DNA from: M2408 sp046303515
Lineage (GTDB): Bacteria > Bacteroidota > Bacteroidia > Flavobacteriales_D > Crocinitomicaceae
Direction of reading: 5' to 3'
Length of the DNA: 64,000 nt
NCBI GenBank assembly: GCA_046303515.1
Contig: JBKCGI010000115.1
Location: 1 to 64,000 of the forward strand
Part shown: positions 49,364-58,031 of the stretch, in pieces
How positions within the stretch are numbered: the first letter of the stretch is position 1
Layout: every line of letters starts with the position of its first letter
Program-made: the position numbers and the translations under genes
The notes under the pieces: model-generated
What the model was told of the DNA's origin: nothing
The model's database searches: none
What the model saw: only the letters and a program-made list of their open reading frames with translations

Positions 49364-50962
49364 TTACTTATTTTTTGCAAAGAATGCTTTTGCATCAGCA
49401 TCAGTAGGTTCAACAGTTTGAACAATTGTCCAGAACTCTTTTGCTTTTACAAGATCTTTCGGAGTTGAAAAAGTGTAGTAATTTGCAATATATTTTGCAC
49501 TTTCCAAAGTCATTGCTTTGTATGCTGATGTTGCTCTGTCTTCTACTTTAATCAATTCTAATGCTTTTTGGTAATAAGGTAAAGCTAACCATTTTTCATT
49601 TGTTGGGTCCAATTGGAAATTAGCTCTTCCTCTCCAGAAATGACCAGGAACATAAGTAGAACTTAATCTCGTTACTCTTGCAAATGCGCTATCAGCTAAA
49701 ACAAAGTTTTTAGGTCCAATATAGTATGCTTTTCCTAATTCATAATTTTCAGAAGGAGATAAAGCACCTTTACTCATTTTAAACTCATAATACTCAATTA
49801 CTTTAGCATAATTTTTACTTTTAATAGCCATTTTTGCTATTGTAGGAATGATTTCAAGTTTTACTTTTTCATCCATTGAACCAGCTTTTTCGAATTCAAG
49901 AATAGCCAACGAATCTTGTTGTGCATTTAAATACAATTGTGCTCTTGTTTTGTAATCATTTGCGAAGACTTTGTCAGCTGGAGCCATTTTTAAGAAAGCT
50001 TCACTTGCTGCCATACCTTTGTTAAAAGCATCATTTGCTGTTGTACATTCAGCATAAGAATTAGCCAACATTTTCTCCACAAAGTAATTGTTGTATTCTG
50101 CTTTATAGCTTTCAATTTCAGGAATTACTTCACAATACATTTTTCCTTTATACATTGCAACTGTATATCTGTATCTCGCTTCAACACTGTTGTTTAACTC
50201 TAAATATTTTTTCCATTCTTCAATTGCTATGGCGTTCTTGTTGAATAACATATGTAATTCCGCATTTTCTCTGTATGCTGGAGCAAATGTAGGGTCAATA
50301 CGCTGTGCTTCTAAGTATTTTACTTTCGCTTCATCATACGACTGAGCTCTTTTATACAAAATACCAACACGAATAATTCCTCTAGGAGACATTGGGTTTA
50401 CCTCTAAGGCTTTGTTGTAGTTTTTAATAGCTGGACTTCCGTTTTCAGGAGTTTTAAGATTTAAAGCATCTCCTAATAACAAGTAGCTGTCCTCATTTTT
50501 ACTATCTAATTTAATTGCACTTTCTAACAAAATTATCGCTTCGTCCAAGTTCTTGTTTTCAGAAGTAATATATGTTTTTGCAATATTTCTTATGATTTCA
50601 GGGTTTTTATTTTTTGTTTTCGTTAAAGCTAAAGTAAATTGTTCTTTTGCCTGTGTTTCTTCTTTTTTGAACCAATGGTACTTTCCTAATCCAACCATTC
50701 CAATAGGAGATAATGGGCAATTTACTGCTGAATTATTCCAGTAAATTAATGCCGAATCCAATTCGTTTTGAGCGAAGAAACATTCACCCAAATAAAAATA
50801 GTTATTTGCGTTGCTTGGTTCTGCAGCAATTAATGTTTTAAACTCCTTAATCGCTTCGGTAAAGCGTTCGTTTTCAGTTTTTTTAATTGCAGTTTGCAAA
50901 GTTTGTGCGTAAGAAGCTGAGCTGAAAAGTAAAGCTAATGCTACAATTTTTGTAATTTTCAT
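49364..50962 (-). CDS. Secreted TPR-repeat protein of the Ton cluster
   Basis: 532 aa with a signal peptide (MKITKIVALALLFSSASYAQ) and TPR repeats along its entire length (for example NNYFYLGECFFAQNELDSALIYW, AIKNYNKALEVNPMSPRGI, AKVKYLEAQRIDPTFAPAY). It is expected in the periplasm as a protein-interaction scaffold. It follows the PstS-like gene by 119 bp and may have its own promoter. From memory this TPR protein is regularly found beside exbD-tonB-pstS genes in Flavobacteriia. Confidence 0.85.
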   Translation of the reverse strand: MKITKIVALALLFSSASYAQTLQTAIKKTENERFTEAIKEFKTLIAAEPSNANNYFYLGECFFAQNELDSALIYWNNSAVNCPLSPIGMVGLGKYHWFKKEETQAKEQFTLALTKTKNKNPEIIRNIAKTYITSENKNLDEAIILLESAIKLDSKNEDSYLLLGDALNLKTPENGSPAIKNYNKALEVNPMSPRGIIRVGILYKRAQSYDEAKVKYLEAQRIDPTFAPAYRENAELHMLFNKNAIAIEEWKKYLELNNSVEARYRYTVAMYKGKMYCEVIPEIESYKAEYNNYFVEKMLANSYAECTTANDAFNKGMAASEAFLKMAPADKVFANDYKTRAQLYLNAQQDSLAILEFEKAGSMDEKVKLEIIPTIAKMAIKSKNYAKVIEYYEFKMSKGALSPSENYELGKAYYIGPKNFVLADSAFARVTRLSSTYVPGHFWRGRANFQLDPTNEKWLALPYYQKALELIKVEDRATSAYKAMTLESAKYIANYYTFSTPKDLVKAKEFWTIVQTVEPTDADAKAFFAKNK

Positions 50963-51035
50963 TTTATTAATTTTAACTAATTAATTATTCTATATCAAAA
51001 GGCTTGCCGAAATTTCAATCTTTCAAAAAGGCCCG

Positions 51036-51043
51036 CAAATATA
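51036..51043 (-). promoter_or_regulatory. Candidate -7 element for the TPR gene
   Basis: TATATTTG on the minus strand, 73 bp before the ATG. A weak -33. Confidence 0.35.
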
Positions 51044-51081
51044 ATTATCTTTCCCCAATTATTTCTTAATAAATGATTAAA

Positions 51082-52005
51082 TTATTCTTCAATCATTTGA
51101 ATTAAACGTACTGGATTTTTAGCTGGAACCAAGGATGATTTTTGAATAATAGTTTGACCTATATCTCCAATCATAAAAAGTACAAATCCTGTATTTAATC
51201 CTGATTTTTTACCTTTGTTGATCATCCAAATATCTCTTATTAAAGGATATTCTTTTGTGTAAATATATCCTGAATAAGGTTGAAAATAATCTGATTTGTC
51301 ATCTTTTGCAAGTCCAACAACTTTTATTCCGTCTAGAAAATATTTTACATCAAAATCATCTTGATCACTGATCCAGTTTACACCTATAATCCCAATTGCG
51401 TTTGGATTCTTTTTGACGTAATTGATTACCTCCTCATTTGAATTGGCAGCAAAAAGTTCTTTGGACATATTTTCTTCGCCAAAATAGGATCTTAAATAAT
51501 TAAAGTTAGCTGAATTCTTTTGGTCGTAAACCAAGTTGATTTTTGTTCCTAATCCGTCCCATTTTTGTTTTTTACCAGAAACAATCTCTTTTAATTGAGC
51601 AATTGTTAAGGTCGTGTCTTTGTTAGCAGGATTTACAATTACAGCAATTGCATCGATAGCAATTTTATCACTTCTAACTTCTACTTTTTTGCTTTTCAAA
51701 TATTTTTTTTCTTCAGCGTTTAAATCTCTCGAAATCACAATGGTTTTCGATTTATTTTCAAAAAAAGCATTGATGATATCTGTTTCGGCCATGTAGTTTG
51801 GTACAATATCCGCTTTTGGGAACTGACTTTCGAACGTGTAAATACTTGTGTCAAATAATCTTTTGAAAGATTCTTCAATTAGGATCATTTTTTTACCTCT
51901 ACCGTGTGTATCCGTTTGGTATGCCAAAGGATTTTCATGTGTTTCACATGATACAAGGGTAAGAAGTAGAAAAATGAAGCCAATAAGTTTTGCGTTAAGA
52001 TTCAT
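51082..52005 (-). CDS. PstS-like substrate-binding lipoprotein
   Basis: 307 aa. Lipoprotein signal with lipobox LVSC near residue 19 (FIFLLLTLVSCETHEN). The fold is a PBP-like phosphate-binding family domain: GRGKKMILIEESFKRLFD at the front, DAIAVIVNPANKDTTLTIAQLKEIVSGK in the hinge region, and GIIGVNWISDQDD later. No PstC, PstA or PstB is adjacent, so it is not a normal phosphate importer part. Its place in the Ton cluster suggests an envelope role. It overlaps the small upstream gene by 11 bp. Confidence 0.85.
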   Translation of the reverse strand: MNLNAKLIGFIFLLLTLVSCETHENPLAYQTDTHGRGKKMILIEESFKRLFDTSIYTFESQFPKADIVPNYMAETDIINAFFENKSKTIVISRDLNAEEKKYLKSKKVEVRSDKIAIDAIAVIVNPANKDTTLTIAQLKEIVSGKKQKWDGLGTKINLVYDQKNSANFNYLRSYFGEENMSKELFAANSNEEVINYVKKNPNAIGIIGVNWISDQDDFDVKYFLDGIKVVGLAKDDKSDYFQPYSGYIYTKEYPLIRDIWMINKGKKSGLNTGFVLFMIGDIGQTIIQKSSLVPAKNPVRLIQMIEE

Positions 52006-52198
52006 ATTCTTTGTTTTTAATTAATTTGTAAGTTCTAAATGACCTAAATAGGGCATAAGCGATAAGTACTCCAACCAAAATCAGTCTATTTGTGCCAGTT
52101 AAACGTTCTGCTACCAACTCGGTGAAAAGCAGAAAATAGGTTAATACCAAGCACATGACAATACTAAATCCAGCTAAAATAATTGTGATTGATTTCAT
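51995..52198 (-). CDS. Small two-helix membrane protein
   Basis: 67 aa with two transmembrane helices (about 3-24 and 37-53) and a basic C-terminal tail (RSFRTYKLIKNKEYES). The 11-bp overlap with the PstS-like gene points to translational coupling. Small proteins of this kind occur between tonB and the PstS-like gene in related genomes, as far as I recall. Function unknown. Confidence 0.6.
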   Translation of the reverse strand: MKSITIILAGFSIVMCLVLTYFLLFTELVAERLTGTNRLILVGVLIAYALFRSFRTYKLIKNKEYES

Positions 52199-52498
52199 TT
52201 TGTTTACGTTTCCGTTCTAAAGAATTCTTGGTTAACTGACCTAATAGTTTTAACCATGTAAGACTTTTAGTACCTTTTTAATGTTTTGTAATAATCTGTT
52301 TAAAGATTAAATAAGCCATTTTTTTTGTATTCGCGAAGCGAATGAATATACTTAAATGATATTATTGCACTTAGTGATGAAATGAGCTTATATGTCTAAT
52401 ATGGTTTCAAAAATTAGCTATTAAATAGTAAACTACATTTTTAAAAAAAATCCCCAATTGAAAAGTTCAGTCGGGGATCTTAAAATATTGTTAACTAC
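52199..52498. other. 300-bp gap between the small membrane protein and tonB
   Basis: AT-rich with no gene. It contains the tonB terminator (52442-52478) and presumably the promoter of the small protein-pstS unit, which I could not locate. Confidence 0.5.
52442..52478 (-). terminator. Terminator after tonB
   Basis: On the minus strand ATCCCC-GACTGAA-CTT-TTCAATT-GGGGAT is followed by a T tract. Arms: ATCCCC at 52450-52455 and GGGGAT at 52473-52478, with an inner TGAA/TTCA pairing. Confidence 0.8.
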
Positions 52499-53359
52499 TT
52501 AATGTAAAGTAAAGTTTAATGGTATTTGACACCATACACGAACTGCCTTACCTCCATTTTTTCCAGGTTTCCAATTTGGCATCGATTTTACTACTCGAAT
52601 TGCTTCTTTGTCACACTGTGGACAATCTGGAACACCTTTCACAACACTAACGTTAGAAACTTGTCCATCAACTTCTACAACGAACTTTAAGTAACATCTT
52701 CCTTGTAAACCTAAATCGATTGCATCTGGTGGATAAACTAATTTTTTAACAATGTATTCATTCATATCACCGTTAAATTTAGCCTCTTCCTCAACGAATG
52801 TGAAAACTTCAGCTGGTTTTTCAGGCTCAGGTTCAGTTTTGTCTGGCTCTGGTTCACCTAAAATTCCATCACCAATTGCATTTGGATCTCCTTTTTGGTC
52901 AACAGCACCAGTTTTTTTATCTTCTAACTCATCCTGTAATTTAATTTCATCCTCAACTGCATCATTTGTGATTACTGGAGGTAAAAATTTCACGATCTCT
53001 TCCATTGGTGGCGTTGGTGGTGGTGGTGGTGGTGGTGGAACATCTTCCAAAGCTGGAGCTGGTTTAAAATCAACCTGACTCGTGTTTTTCTTGATATCTA
53101 CTACTTCTTCTGGAATACTTTGGATAAATTTAAAAATTCCAAAAGCAATTGCCATTAAAAGAATCAATCCCCCCATGATTAACACCATGTGTTTATCATT
53201 GTCTCTACGTATTACATACGCACCATACTCCTTGTTTCGGTTTGCAAAAACAATATCGTTTCTAACTCCCGACGTCACTTGCTGCCATCTTCTAGCTGTG
53301 AAGTAGTCGTAGACCAACACTCCAGCAATTACGAAGACAATACTCAAAATCACTCCCAT
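52499..53359 (-). CDS. tonB: Energy transducer TonB
   Basis: 286 aa. Two hydrophobic segments: one at the N-terminus (about 3-20) and a second (about 58-77, MVLIMGGLILLMAIAFGIFKF). A VFANRNKEYGAY segment between them is, from memory, the conserved N-terminal motif of Bacteroidota TonB, so the first helix is an unusual N-terminal addition. A periplasmic Pro-rich stretch (PPPPPPPPTPPMEE) and acidic linker lead to the TonB C-terminal domain (about 195-286, NEYIVKKLVYPPDAIDLGLQG, ending VRVWCQIPLNFTLH). It passes proton-motive energy from ExbB/ExbD to outer-membrane receptors such as that at 8294-10732. Confidence 0.92.
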   Translation of the reverse strand: MGVILSIVFVIAGVLVYDYFTARRWQQVTSGVRNDIVFANRNKEYGAYVIRRDNDKHMVLIMGGLILLMAIAFGIFKFIQSIPEEVVDIKKNTSQVDFKPAPALEDVPPPPPPPPTPPMEEIVKFLPPVITNDAVEDEIKLQDELEDKKTGAVDQKGDPNAIGDGILGEPEPDKTEPEPEKPAEVFTFVEEEAKFNGDMNEYIVKKLVYPPDAIDLGLQGRCYLKFVVEVDGQVSNVSVVKGVPDCPQCDKEAIRVVKSMPNWKPGKNGGKAVRVWCQIPLNFTLH

Positions 53360-53363
53360 AACA

Positions 53364-53999
53364 CTACAATTTAGATTTTAATAATTCTAGTTCACTCCCC
53401 AGCATATCCACTGGTGCAATCACACCAATTTGAGCTATCTTTAATTCATCGATTAAATCGATAAAATTCTTGCACGTCGTTTTGTCATCAGTTTTAATAA
53501 GCACCTTTAAAGCTTGCTTATTTTTCTTGTATTCTAACACTAATTTATCGTAAACAGTGTCAACAATTTGTTTCCTTCTCAACTTAACATCTAGTTCTTC
53601 TACGCCTTTGATTACAAAAGCATTTCTGTCAGCTAAAATTTTGCGAACACCTTGTGGTCCAAAATTAGTTTCTATTAATTCTGTTGGTCCATCTGGTCCT
53701 GGAGCATTTTTTGGAAAATACTCTCCAGAGTAGTAAAACAATTTATCCTTAGATAGTAAGAAAGTAATACCATTTTTGATTTTTGGTGGTACAACTTTTG
53801 GGTCTGTTTCTTTTACTTTTGCTGGATAAACCAAACTCATTACCTTAGGTTTACTAAATGTTGATGTTAAGACAAAGAACGTTAATAAAAGGAAAGCTAA
53901 ATCCACCATTGGTGTCATATCGACACGTGTAGAACTTTTCTTTGCTCGTTTTTTACCTTTATCGTGGCCACCTCCGCCACTTTCTCCCATGTCTGCCAT
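53364..53999 (-). CDS. exbD: ExbD/TolR biopolymer transport protein, second copy
   Basis: 211 aa. Single N-terminal helix (about 29-48, MVDLAFLLLTFFVLTSTF) with the conserved proton-path Asp in DMTPMVDLAFLL, preceded by a Gly- and Lys-rich cytoplasmic tail, and a periplasmic domain (to ~211). It lies 11 bp downstream of the first exbD and 4 bp upstream of tonB. Two tandem exbD genes after exbB are usual in Bacteroidota; it is inferred that they form a mixed ExbB5-ExbD2 motor. Confidence 0.92.
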   Translation of the reverse strand: MADMGESGGGGHDKGKKRAKKSSTRVDMTPMVDLAFLLLTFFVLTSTFSKPKVMSLVYPAKVKETDPKVVPPKIKNGITFLLSKDKLFYYSGEYFPKNAPGPDGPTELIETNFGPQGVRKILADRNAFVIKGVEELDVKLRRKQIVDTVYDKLVLEYKKNKQALKVLIKTDDKTTCKNFIDLIDELKIAQIGVIAPVDMLGSELELLKSKL

Positions 54000-54010
54000 G
54001 TTCTATTTTT

Positions 54011-54676
54011 TTATTTTGGAGCTTGTTCCAAAGATGTGACAAAATTCAAATTATTCAATTCCAAGTCTCTAAATACATCAATTACATTTTGCGCTGATGT
54101 ATAAAGTGCTTTTCCGTCAACTTTCAATACAAACTTAGGTTTGAAGTCGTTTACATCAGGAGCTTCACCTCTTAATTTAGCATCTTCATATTTTGTTTTA
54201 CCTGTATTTAAAGCAGCGATATTTCCGTAGTAAATCCAATCTTTCAATTGGTTTTGACCAGTTGTATCTGAAGGTATTCCTTTTGTTGGAACAGCCTTAC
54301 GCTCTTCAGGTGACATATTAATGTATTGTGGTAATTCTTGCATAGTACATCCAAAACTTTCCATGAATCCAAATTTTTCATATTGTTCATCATTGAAGTT
54401 AATTTTGTAAGCATTACTCATGTTACGCAACATTTCTTTTCTTGCCTCTGCATCTTTCAAGTTCAAGAATACTCTTCCTATTGGGTCTATTGTCACCAAT
54501 AAAACGTTTTCAGGAATTAGTTTATCACTGATACTTGATGGTGTTTCCACCTGTACAGGTTCATCAGAACGGAAATTAGCTGCAAGCATAAAGAAGGTCA
54601 CAAGCAAGAATGCCAAGTCGACCATCGGTGTCATATCGATAGATGGCGAATGTTTTGGTACTTTTATTTTAGGCAT
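54011..54676 (-). CDS. exbD: ExbD/TolR biopolymer transport protein, first copy
   Basis: 221 aa. Short cytoplasmic N-terminus (MPKIKVPKHSPS), one transmembrane helix with the catalytic DMTPMVDLAFLLVTFFML, then a larger periplasmic domain with an unusually long insert (about 85-145, including NAYKINFNDEQYEKFGF). It differs from the second ExbD in length and insert, so the two are diverged paralogs, not a recent duplication. It is 34 bp after exbB. Confidence 0.92.
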   Translation of the reverse strand: MPKIKVPKHSPSIDMTPMVDLAFLLVTFFMLAANFRSDEPVQVETPSSISDKLIPENVLLVTIDPIGRVFLNLKDAEARKEMLRNMSNAYKINFNDEQYEKFGFMESFGCTMQELPQYINMSPEERKAVPTKGIPSDTTGQNQLKDWIYYGNIAALNTGKTKYEDAKLRGEAPDVNDFKPKFVLKVDGKALYTSAQNVIDVFRDLELNNLNFVTSLEQAPK

Positions 54677-54710
54677 TTCTATGTGTTTTAATTATGTGCT
54701 TACCTTCTAA

Positions 54711-55517
54711 TTACTTATTTTTTGCAGTAAAATCTTGTACGATTGAGAAACTAGCCTCATCCATACTGTAAGTCATACCGTCAATTTTCGTAGAGAAAAA
54801 GTTATACAAAATGATTGCCATTGTAGAAGCGAAGATACCGAATGCAGTATTAATTAAGGCCTCAGAGATACCTGTTGCTAATGCTGATGTATCTGGAGTA
54901 CCATGTGACATTGCAGCGAAGGCACGAATCATCCCCAATACTGTTCCGATCAAACCGATCAAAGTTGCTACAGAAGCAGAAGTTGACAATACACCTAGGT
55001 TTTTAGATAACATTGGTAACTCTAAAGAAGTTGCTTCTTCCAATTCTTTTTTCAAAGATTCAACTTTTTGTTCTTTGTTCATTTCAGTATCATTAGCGAT
55101 GTGCTCATATTTTTCTAAACCTGCGCGAACTACATTAGCTAAAGAACCTTTTTGTCTATTACACTCTGCAATAGCACCATCGATTTCTTTATTATCTAAC
55201 ATGTGACGGATTTTCTCAACAAATTTGTCAACTCCACCTTTTCCTTTTGCTTTAGATAAAGTAATAAATCTTTCAACTGAAAAGATAATTACGATAATGT
55301 TCATCGCAACTAAAACTGGTACGATAATACCTCCCTTGTAGATGATACCCATGAAGTTACCTTCTAATGGTTCACCTGTTGGATCATTGTCTACGAAATT
55401 CCCTGGATTTCCGAAAACGTACTTATAAACTACAATACCGATTACTAAGGCGATTACTATAGCAATTGAAGCTACTAATGATGTAAATCCACCTGATGTC
55501 TTTTGATTTTTGCTCAT
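54711..55517 (-). CDS. exbB: ExbB/TolQ/MotA proton-channel protein
   Basis: 268 aa from the ATG giving MSKNQKTSGG; the frame begins 13 codons earlier but that part is inside the leader. Transmembrane segments near 15-35, 70-90, 165-190 and 215-238, with the MotA/TolQ signature LGVLSTSASVATLIGLIGTV and LATGISEALINTAFGIFAS. The extra N-terminal helix is common in Bacteroidota ExbB. First gene of the exbB-exbD-exbD-tonB operon, with a strong promoter at 55554-55585. Confidence 0.93.
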   Translation of the reverse strand: MSKNQKTSGGFTSLVASIAIVIALVIGIVVYKYVFGNPGNFVDNDPTGEPLEGNFMGIIYKGGIIVPVLVAMNIIVIIFSVERFITLSKAKGKGGVDKFVEKIRHMLDNKEIDGAIAECNRQKGSLANVVRAGLEKYEHIANDTEMNKEQKVESLKKELEEATSLELPMLSKNLGVLSTSASVATLIGLIGTVLGMIRAFAAMSHGTPDTSALATGISEALINTAFGIFASTMAIILYNFFSTKIDGMTYSMDEASFSIVQDFTAKNK

Positions 55518-55553
55518 TACTTTTATTTTTTTATCGTTTAACAATTTTTTGTA

Positions 55554-55585
55554 CAAACATACATGAAATCTTTTAATTCATCAAA
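55554..55585 (-). promoter_or_regulatory. Promoter of the exbB-exbD-exbD-tonB operon
   Basis: Minus strand: TTTG (55582-55585), 20-bp spacer, TATGTTTG (55554-55561). It matches the Bacteroidota consensus well and lies 36 bp before the exbB ATG. Confidence 0.7.
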
Positions 55586-56006
55586 TTTCAATTCTTTTTT
55601 TTTGCAAAAATGAGGATGTTTTGTCTAAAATGTAGCCTTTGTTTATTTTACTGATTCATTAAGCTATTTTAAATCTCCATTTTCTGTTGAATGTTAATAC
55701 AGCTTTAAATACTAAAGGTTCATTTTGTTTGTTTTTAATACGGAGAAGTTGATTTAATTAACTGTAAAAGAATCCTTTATTACTAGAATAATGTCAATAT
55801 AAATGAATTCTAAGTTAAAAATTGAAAAGCTAAAGAATGAAAAATTAATATTAAATTAAAAGAAAGCTTAGGGAATTGATTTGATTAAATTGTTTAATCC
55901 TAAATCGGTTTTTGGTGTATTAAGTTTATGTTAATAAATTATTAAAACTAAATTACCGCAAATTTTTTGTGGGACGATTTTAAGCTTTAATAGAGGTTAA
56001 AAAAAT
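55586..56006. other. AT-rich intergenic region between exbB and gpx
   Basis: Part of a 532-bp gap. No reading frame of note and no RNA gene seen. It is bounded by the exbB promoter and the gpx terminator. Confidence 0.4.
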
Positions 56007-56036
56007 AAAACCCAATTAATTTGTTAATTGGGTTTT
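56007..56036 (-). terminator. Terminator after gpx
   Basis: Perfect 13-bp stem: AAAACCCAATTAA (56007-56019), 4-nt loop, TTAATTGGGTTTT (56024-56036). With A and T flanks it could act in both directions. The gpx stop is 52 bp away. Confidence 0.75.
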
Positions 56037-56088
56037 ATTTATAGTATTAAAAATAGGTTTCCCTAATGCATATTTAGTTGTATTTTTT

Positions 56089-56619
56089 TTAATTTTTTAT
56101 CCAATCTACTATTTCAGCGTCAAGTGGATTTGTTTTTGGGCTGATGTTTTTAACCAGTTTGCCGTTTTCGTCAAGTAAATATTTGTGAAAATTCCATTTT
56201 ACAGCGGAATCTTCTATACCATTTAAATCTTTCTGAGTTAAGAATTTATAGATTTCATTGATGTCATCTCCTTTAACTGAGATTTTTGACATCATTAAAA
56301 AAGTCACTCCATAGTTTTTCTGGCAAAATGAAGCTATTTCTTTGTTGTCAGCTGGTTCTTGCTGCATAAAGTTATTCGCTGGAAAACCAATAATCATAAA
56401 ATTAGAATCCTTGTAAGTTTGATACAATTTTTCCAAATCTTCGTATTGAGGAGTTAAACCACATTTTGATGCTGTGTTTACGACCAATAACTTTTTACCT
56501 TTAAATTTCGCGAAGTTTACCGTGTCACCATTGATGTCCAAAGCTTTGAATTGATGAATGGATTGAGCGCTTACAAAAACGCTTACTAATAGGGATGCTA
56601 AAAGAATTAATTTTTTCAT
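56089..56619 (-). CDS. Glutathione peroxidase-family thiol peroxidase
   Basis: 176 aa with a signal peptide (MKKLILLASLLVSVFVSAQ), so the enzyme is probably periplasmic. Catalytic-cysteine block VNTASKCGLTPQYEDLEKLY; then FPANNFMQQEPADNKEIASFC, whose second Cys could be the resolving one; and WNFHKYLLDENGKLV with the catalytic-triad-type Trp and Asn. Such bacterial Gpx proteins reduce peroxides using thioredoxin more often than glutathione. A single-gene unit with its own terminator. Confidence 0.9.
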   Translation of the reverse strand: MKKLILLASLLVSVFVSAQSIHQFKALDINGDTVNFAKFKGKKLLVVNTASKCGLTPQYEDLEKLYQTYKDSNFMIIGFPANNFMQQEPADNKEIASFCQKNYGVTFLMMSKISVKGDDINEIYKFLTQKDLNGIEDSAVKWNFHKYLLDENGKLVKNISPKTNPLDAEIVDWIKN

Positions 56620-56652
56620 ATTGAGTTTAACAAGTGAAATTAATTTATGTTT

Positions 56653-56690
56653 AAAAAAAACTGCTTCACAAAGAATTGGAAGCAGTTTTT
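56653..56690 (-). terminator. Terminator after the acyl-CoA dehydrogenase gene
   Basis: AAAACTGCTTC (56657-56667) pairs with GAAGCAGTTTT (56679-56689); A tract on the left gives the T run on the minus strand. It also could stop transcription on the plus strand. Confidence 0.7.
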
Positions 56691-56707
56691 AGTTTTAGTT
56701 TTGTCGA

Positions 56708-56785
56708 CTTCGACTCCGCTCAGTCTTCAAAACGACTCCGCTTAGTCTACATAAGTTTGGCACTTTAGGCTGAGCGAAGTCGAAG
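56708..56785. repeat. Inverted repeat element with CTTCGACTCCGCTCAG arms
   Basis: CTTCGACTCCGCTCAG (56708-56723) is inverted at 56770-56785 as CTGAGCGAAGTCGAAG, with 15 of 16 bases paired. Between them lies a partial direct copy CGACTCCGCTTAGTC (56733-56747). It sits between the acyl-CoA dehydrogenase stop and its terminator. Confidence 0.7.
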
Positions 56786-56803
56786 CCTACAGTTAGCTAA
56801 CTA

Positions 56804-57946
56804 TTAATCAGCTAAAATATTTCTAGAAATTACAATTTTTTGAATTTCAGATGTACCTTCATAAATTTGAGTGATTTTCGCGTCACGCATCAAACGTTCA
56901 ACGTGGTATTCTTTTACGAATCCGTATCCACCGTGAATCTGAACTGCTTCAACTGTTGAGTCCATAGCAACTTGAGATGCAAATAATTTTGCCATTGCTC
57001 CTGATTGATCATAGTTTCTACCAGCATCTTTGTCTGCAGCTGACCTCCATACTAATAATCTTGCAGCATCAATGTTTGTTGCCATATCAGCTAATTTGAA
57101 AGCAATTGCTTGGTGTTTTGAAATCTCTTTTCCGAAAGCTTTTCTTTCTTTTGAATATGCTAAAGCTAATTCTAAAGCTCCAGAAGCAATTCCTAATGCT
57201 TGAGAAGCAATACCAATTCTACCTCCAGACAAAGTTTTCATCGCGAATTTGAAACCAAATCCATCTTCACCAATTCTATTTTCTTTTGGAACTTTCACAT
57301 CATTAAATAATAAAGTATGTGTATCACTTCCTCTAATTCCTAATTTATCTTCTTTAGCTCCAACGATGAAACCTTCCATTCCTCTTTCGATGATGAAAGC
57401 ATTGATTCCGCGGTGACCAGCAGCAACATCCGTTTGAGCGATAACCAAATAAACTGATGCAGATGAACCGTTTGTAATCCAGTTTTTTGTACCATTTAAT
57501 AAATAATGGTCACCCATATCAATTGCAGTTGTTCTTTGAGAAGTTGCATCAGATCCAGCTTCTGGTTCAGATAAACAAAATGCACCGATTTTTTCACCTG
57601 TAGCAAGTGGAGCTAAATACTTTTGTTTTTGCTCTTCGTTTCCGAATTTCTCCAATCCCCAGCAAACCAAAGAATTGTTAACAGACATACAAACAGAAGT
57701 CGAAGCATCAACTTTAGAAATTTCTTCCATTGCTAGTGCATAAGACAATGTGTCCATACCGCCACCACCGTATTTTGGGTCTACCATCATTCCCATGAAA
57801 CCTAATTCACCCAATTGTTTGATTTGTTCTGTAGGAAATTTTTGATCACGATCTCTTTCGATAACTCCTGGTTTTAAAACATTTTGAGCAAAGTCTCTTG
57901 CAGCGTCTCTTACAGCTAGTTGTTCTTCAGTTAATTCAAAGTTCAT
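56804..57946 (-). CDS. Acyl-CoA dehydrogenase
   Basis: 380 aa from the ATG giving MNFELTEEQLAVRDAARDF. N-terminal helical domain, middle beta domain with the FAD/substrate block GAFCLSEPEAGSDATSQRT, and C-terminal helical domain with the active-site region MDSTVEAVQIHGGYGFVKEYHVERLMRDAKITQIYEGTSEIQ, split here at Glu in YEGTSEIQ as the expected catalytic base. Closest to short-chain (butyryl-type) acyl-CoA dehydrogenases. It catalyses the first step of beta-oxidation, passing electrons to ETF. Monocistronic. Confidence 0.92.
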   Translation of the reverse strand: MNFELTEEQLAVRDAARDFAQNVLKPGVIERDRDQKFPTEQIKQLGELGFMGMMVDPKYGGGGMDTLSYALAMEEISKVDASTSVCMSVNNSLVCWGLEKFGNEEQKQKYLAPLATGEKIGAFCLSEPEAGSDATSQRTTAIDMGDHYLLNGTKNWITNGSSASVYLVIAQTDVAAGHRGINAFIIERGMEGFIVGAKEDKLGIRGSDTHTLLFNDVKVPKENRIGEDGFGFKFAMKTLSGGRIGIASQALGIASGALELALAYSKERKAFGKEISKHQAIAFKLADMATNIDAARLLVWRSAADKDAGRNYDQSGAMAKLFASQVAMDSTVEAVQIHGGYGFVKEYHVERLMRDAKITQIYEGTSEIQKIVISRNILAD

Positions 57947-57981
57947 GTTTAATTTTTTTAGTTTTCTCAATAATTTAGTTG

Positions 57982-57989
57982 CAAATTTA
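57982..57989 (-). promoter_or_regulatory. Candidate -7 element of the acyl-CoA dehydrogenase promoter
   Basis: TAAATTTG on the minus strand, 35 bp before the ATG at 57946. Confidence 0.45.
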
Positions 57990-58031
57990 ATCTTTATATT
58001 TTAAATTTCCACTTTATTTCACATTAGTATT

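Noticed and set aside
51082..52005. High-affinity phosphate ABC transporter
   Set aside because: Only the PstS-like binding protein is present; PstC, PstA, PstB and PhoU are absent from the window.
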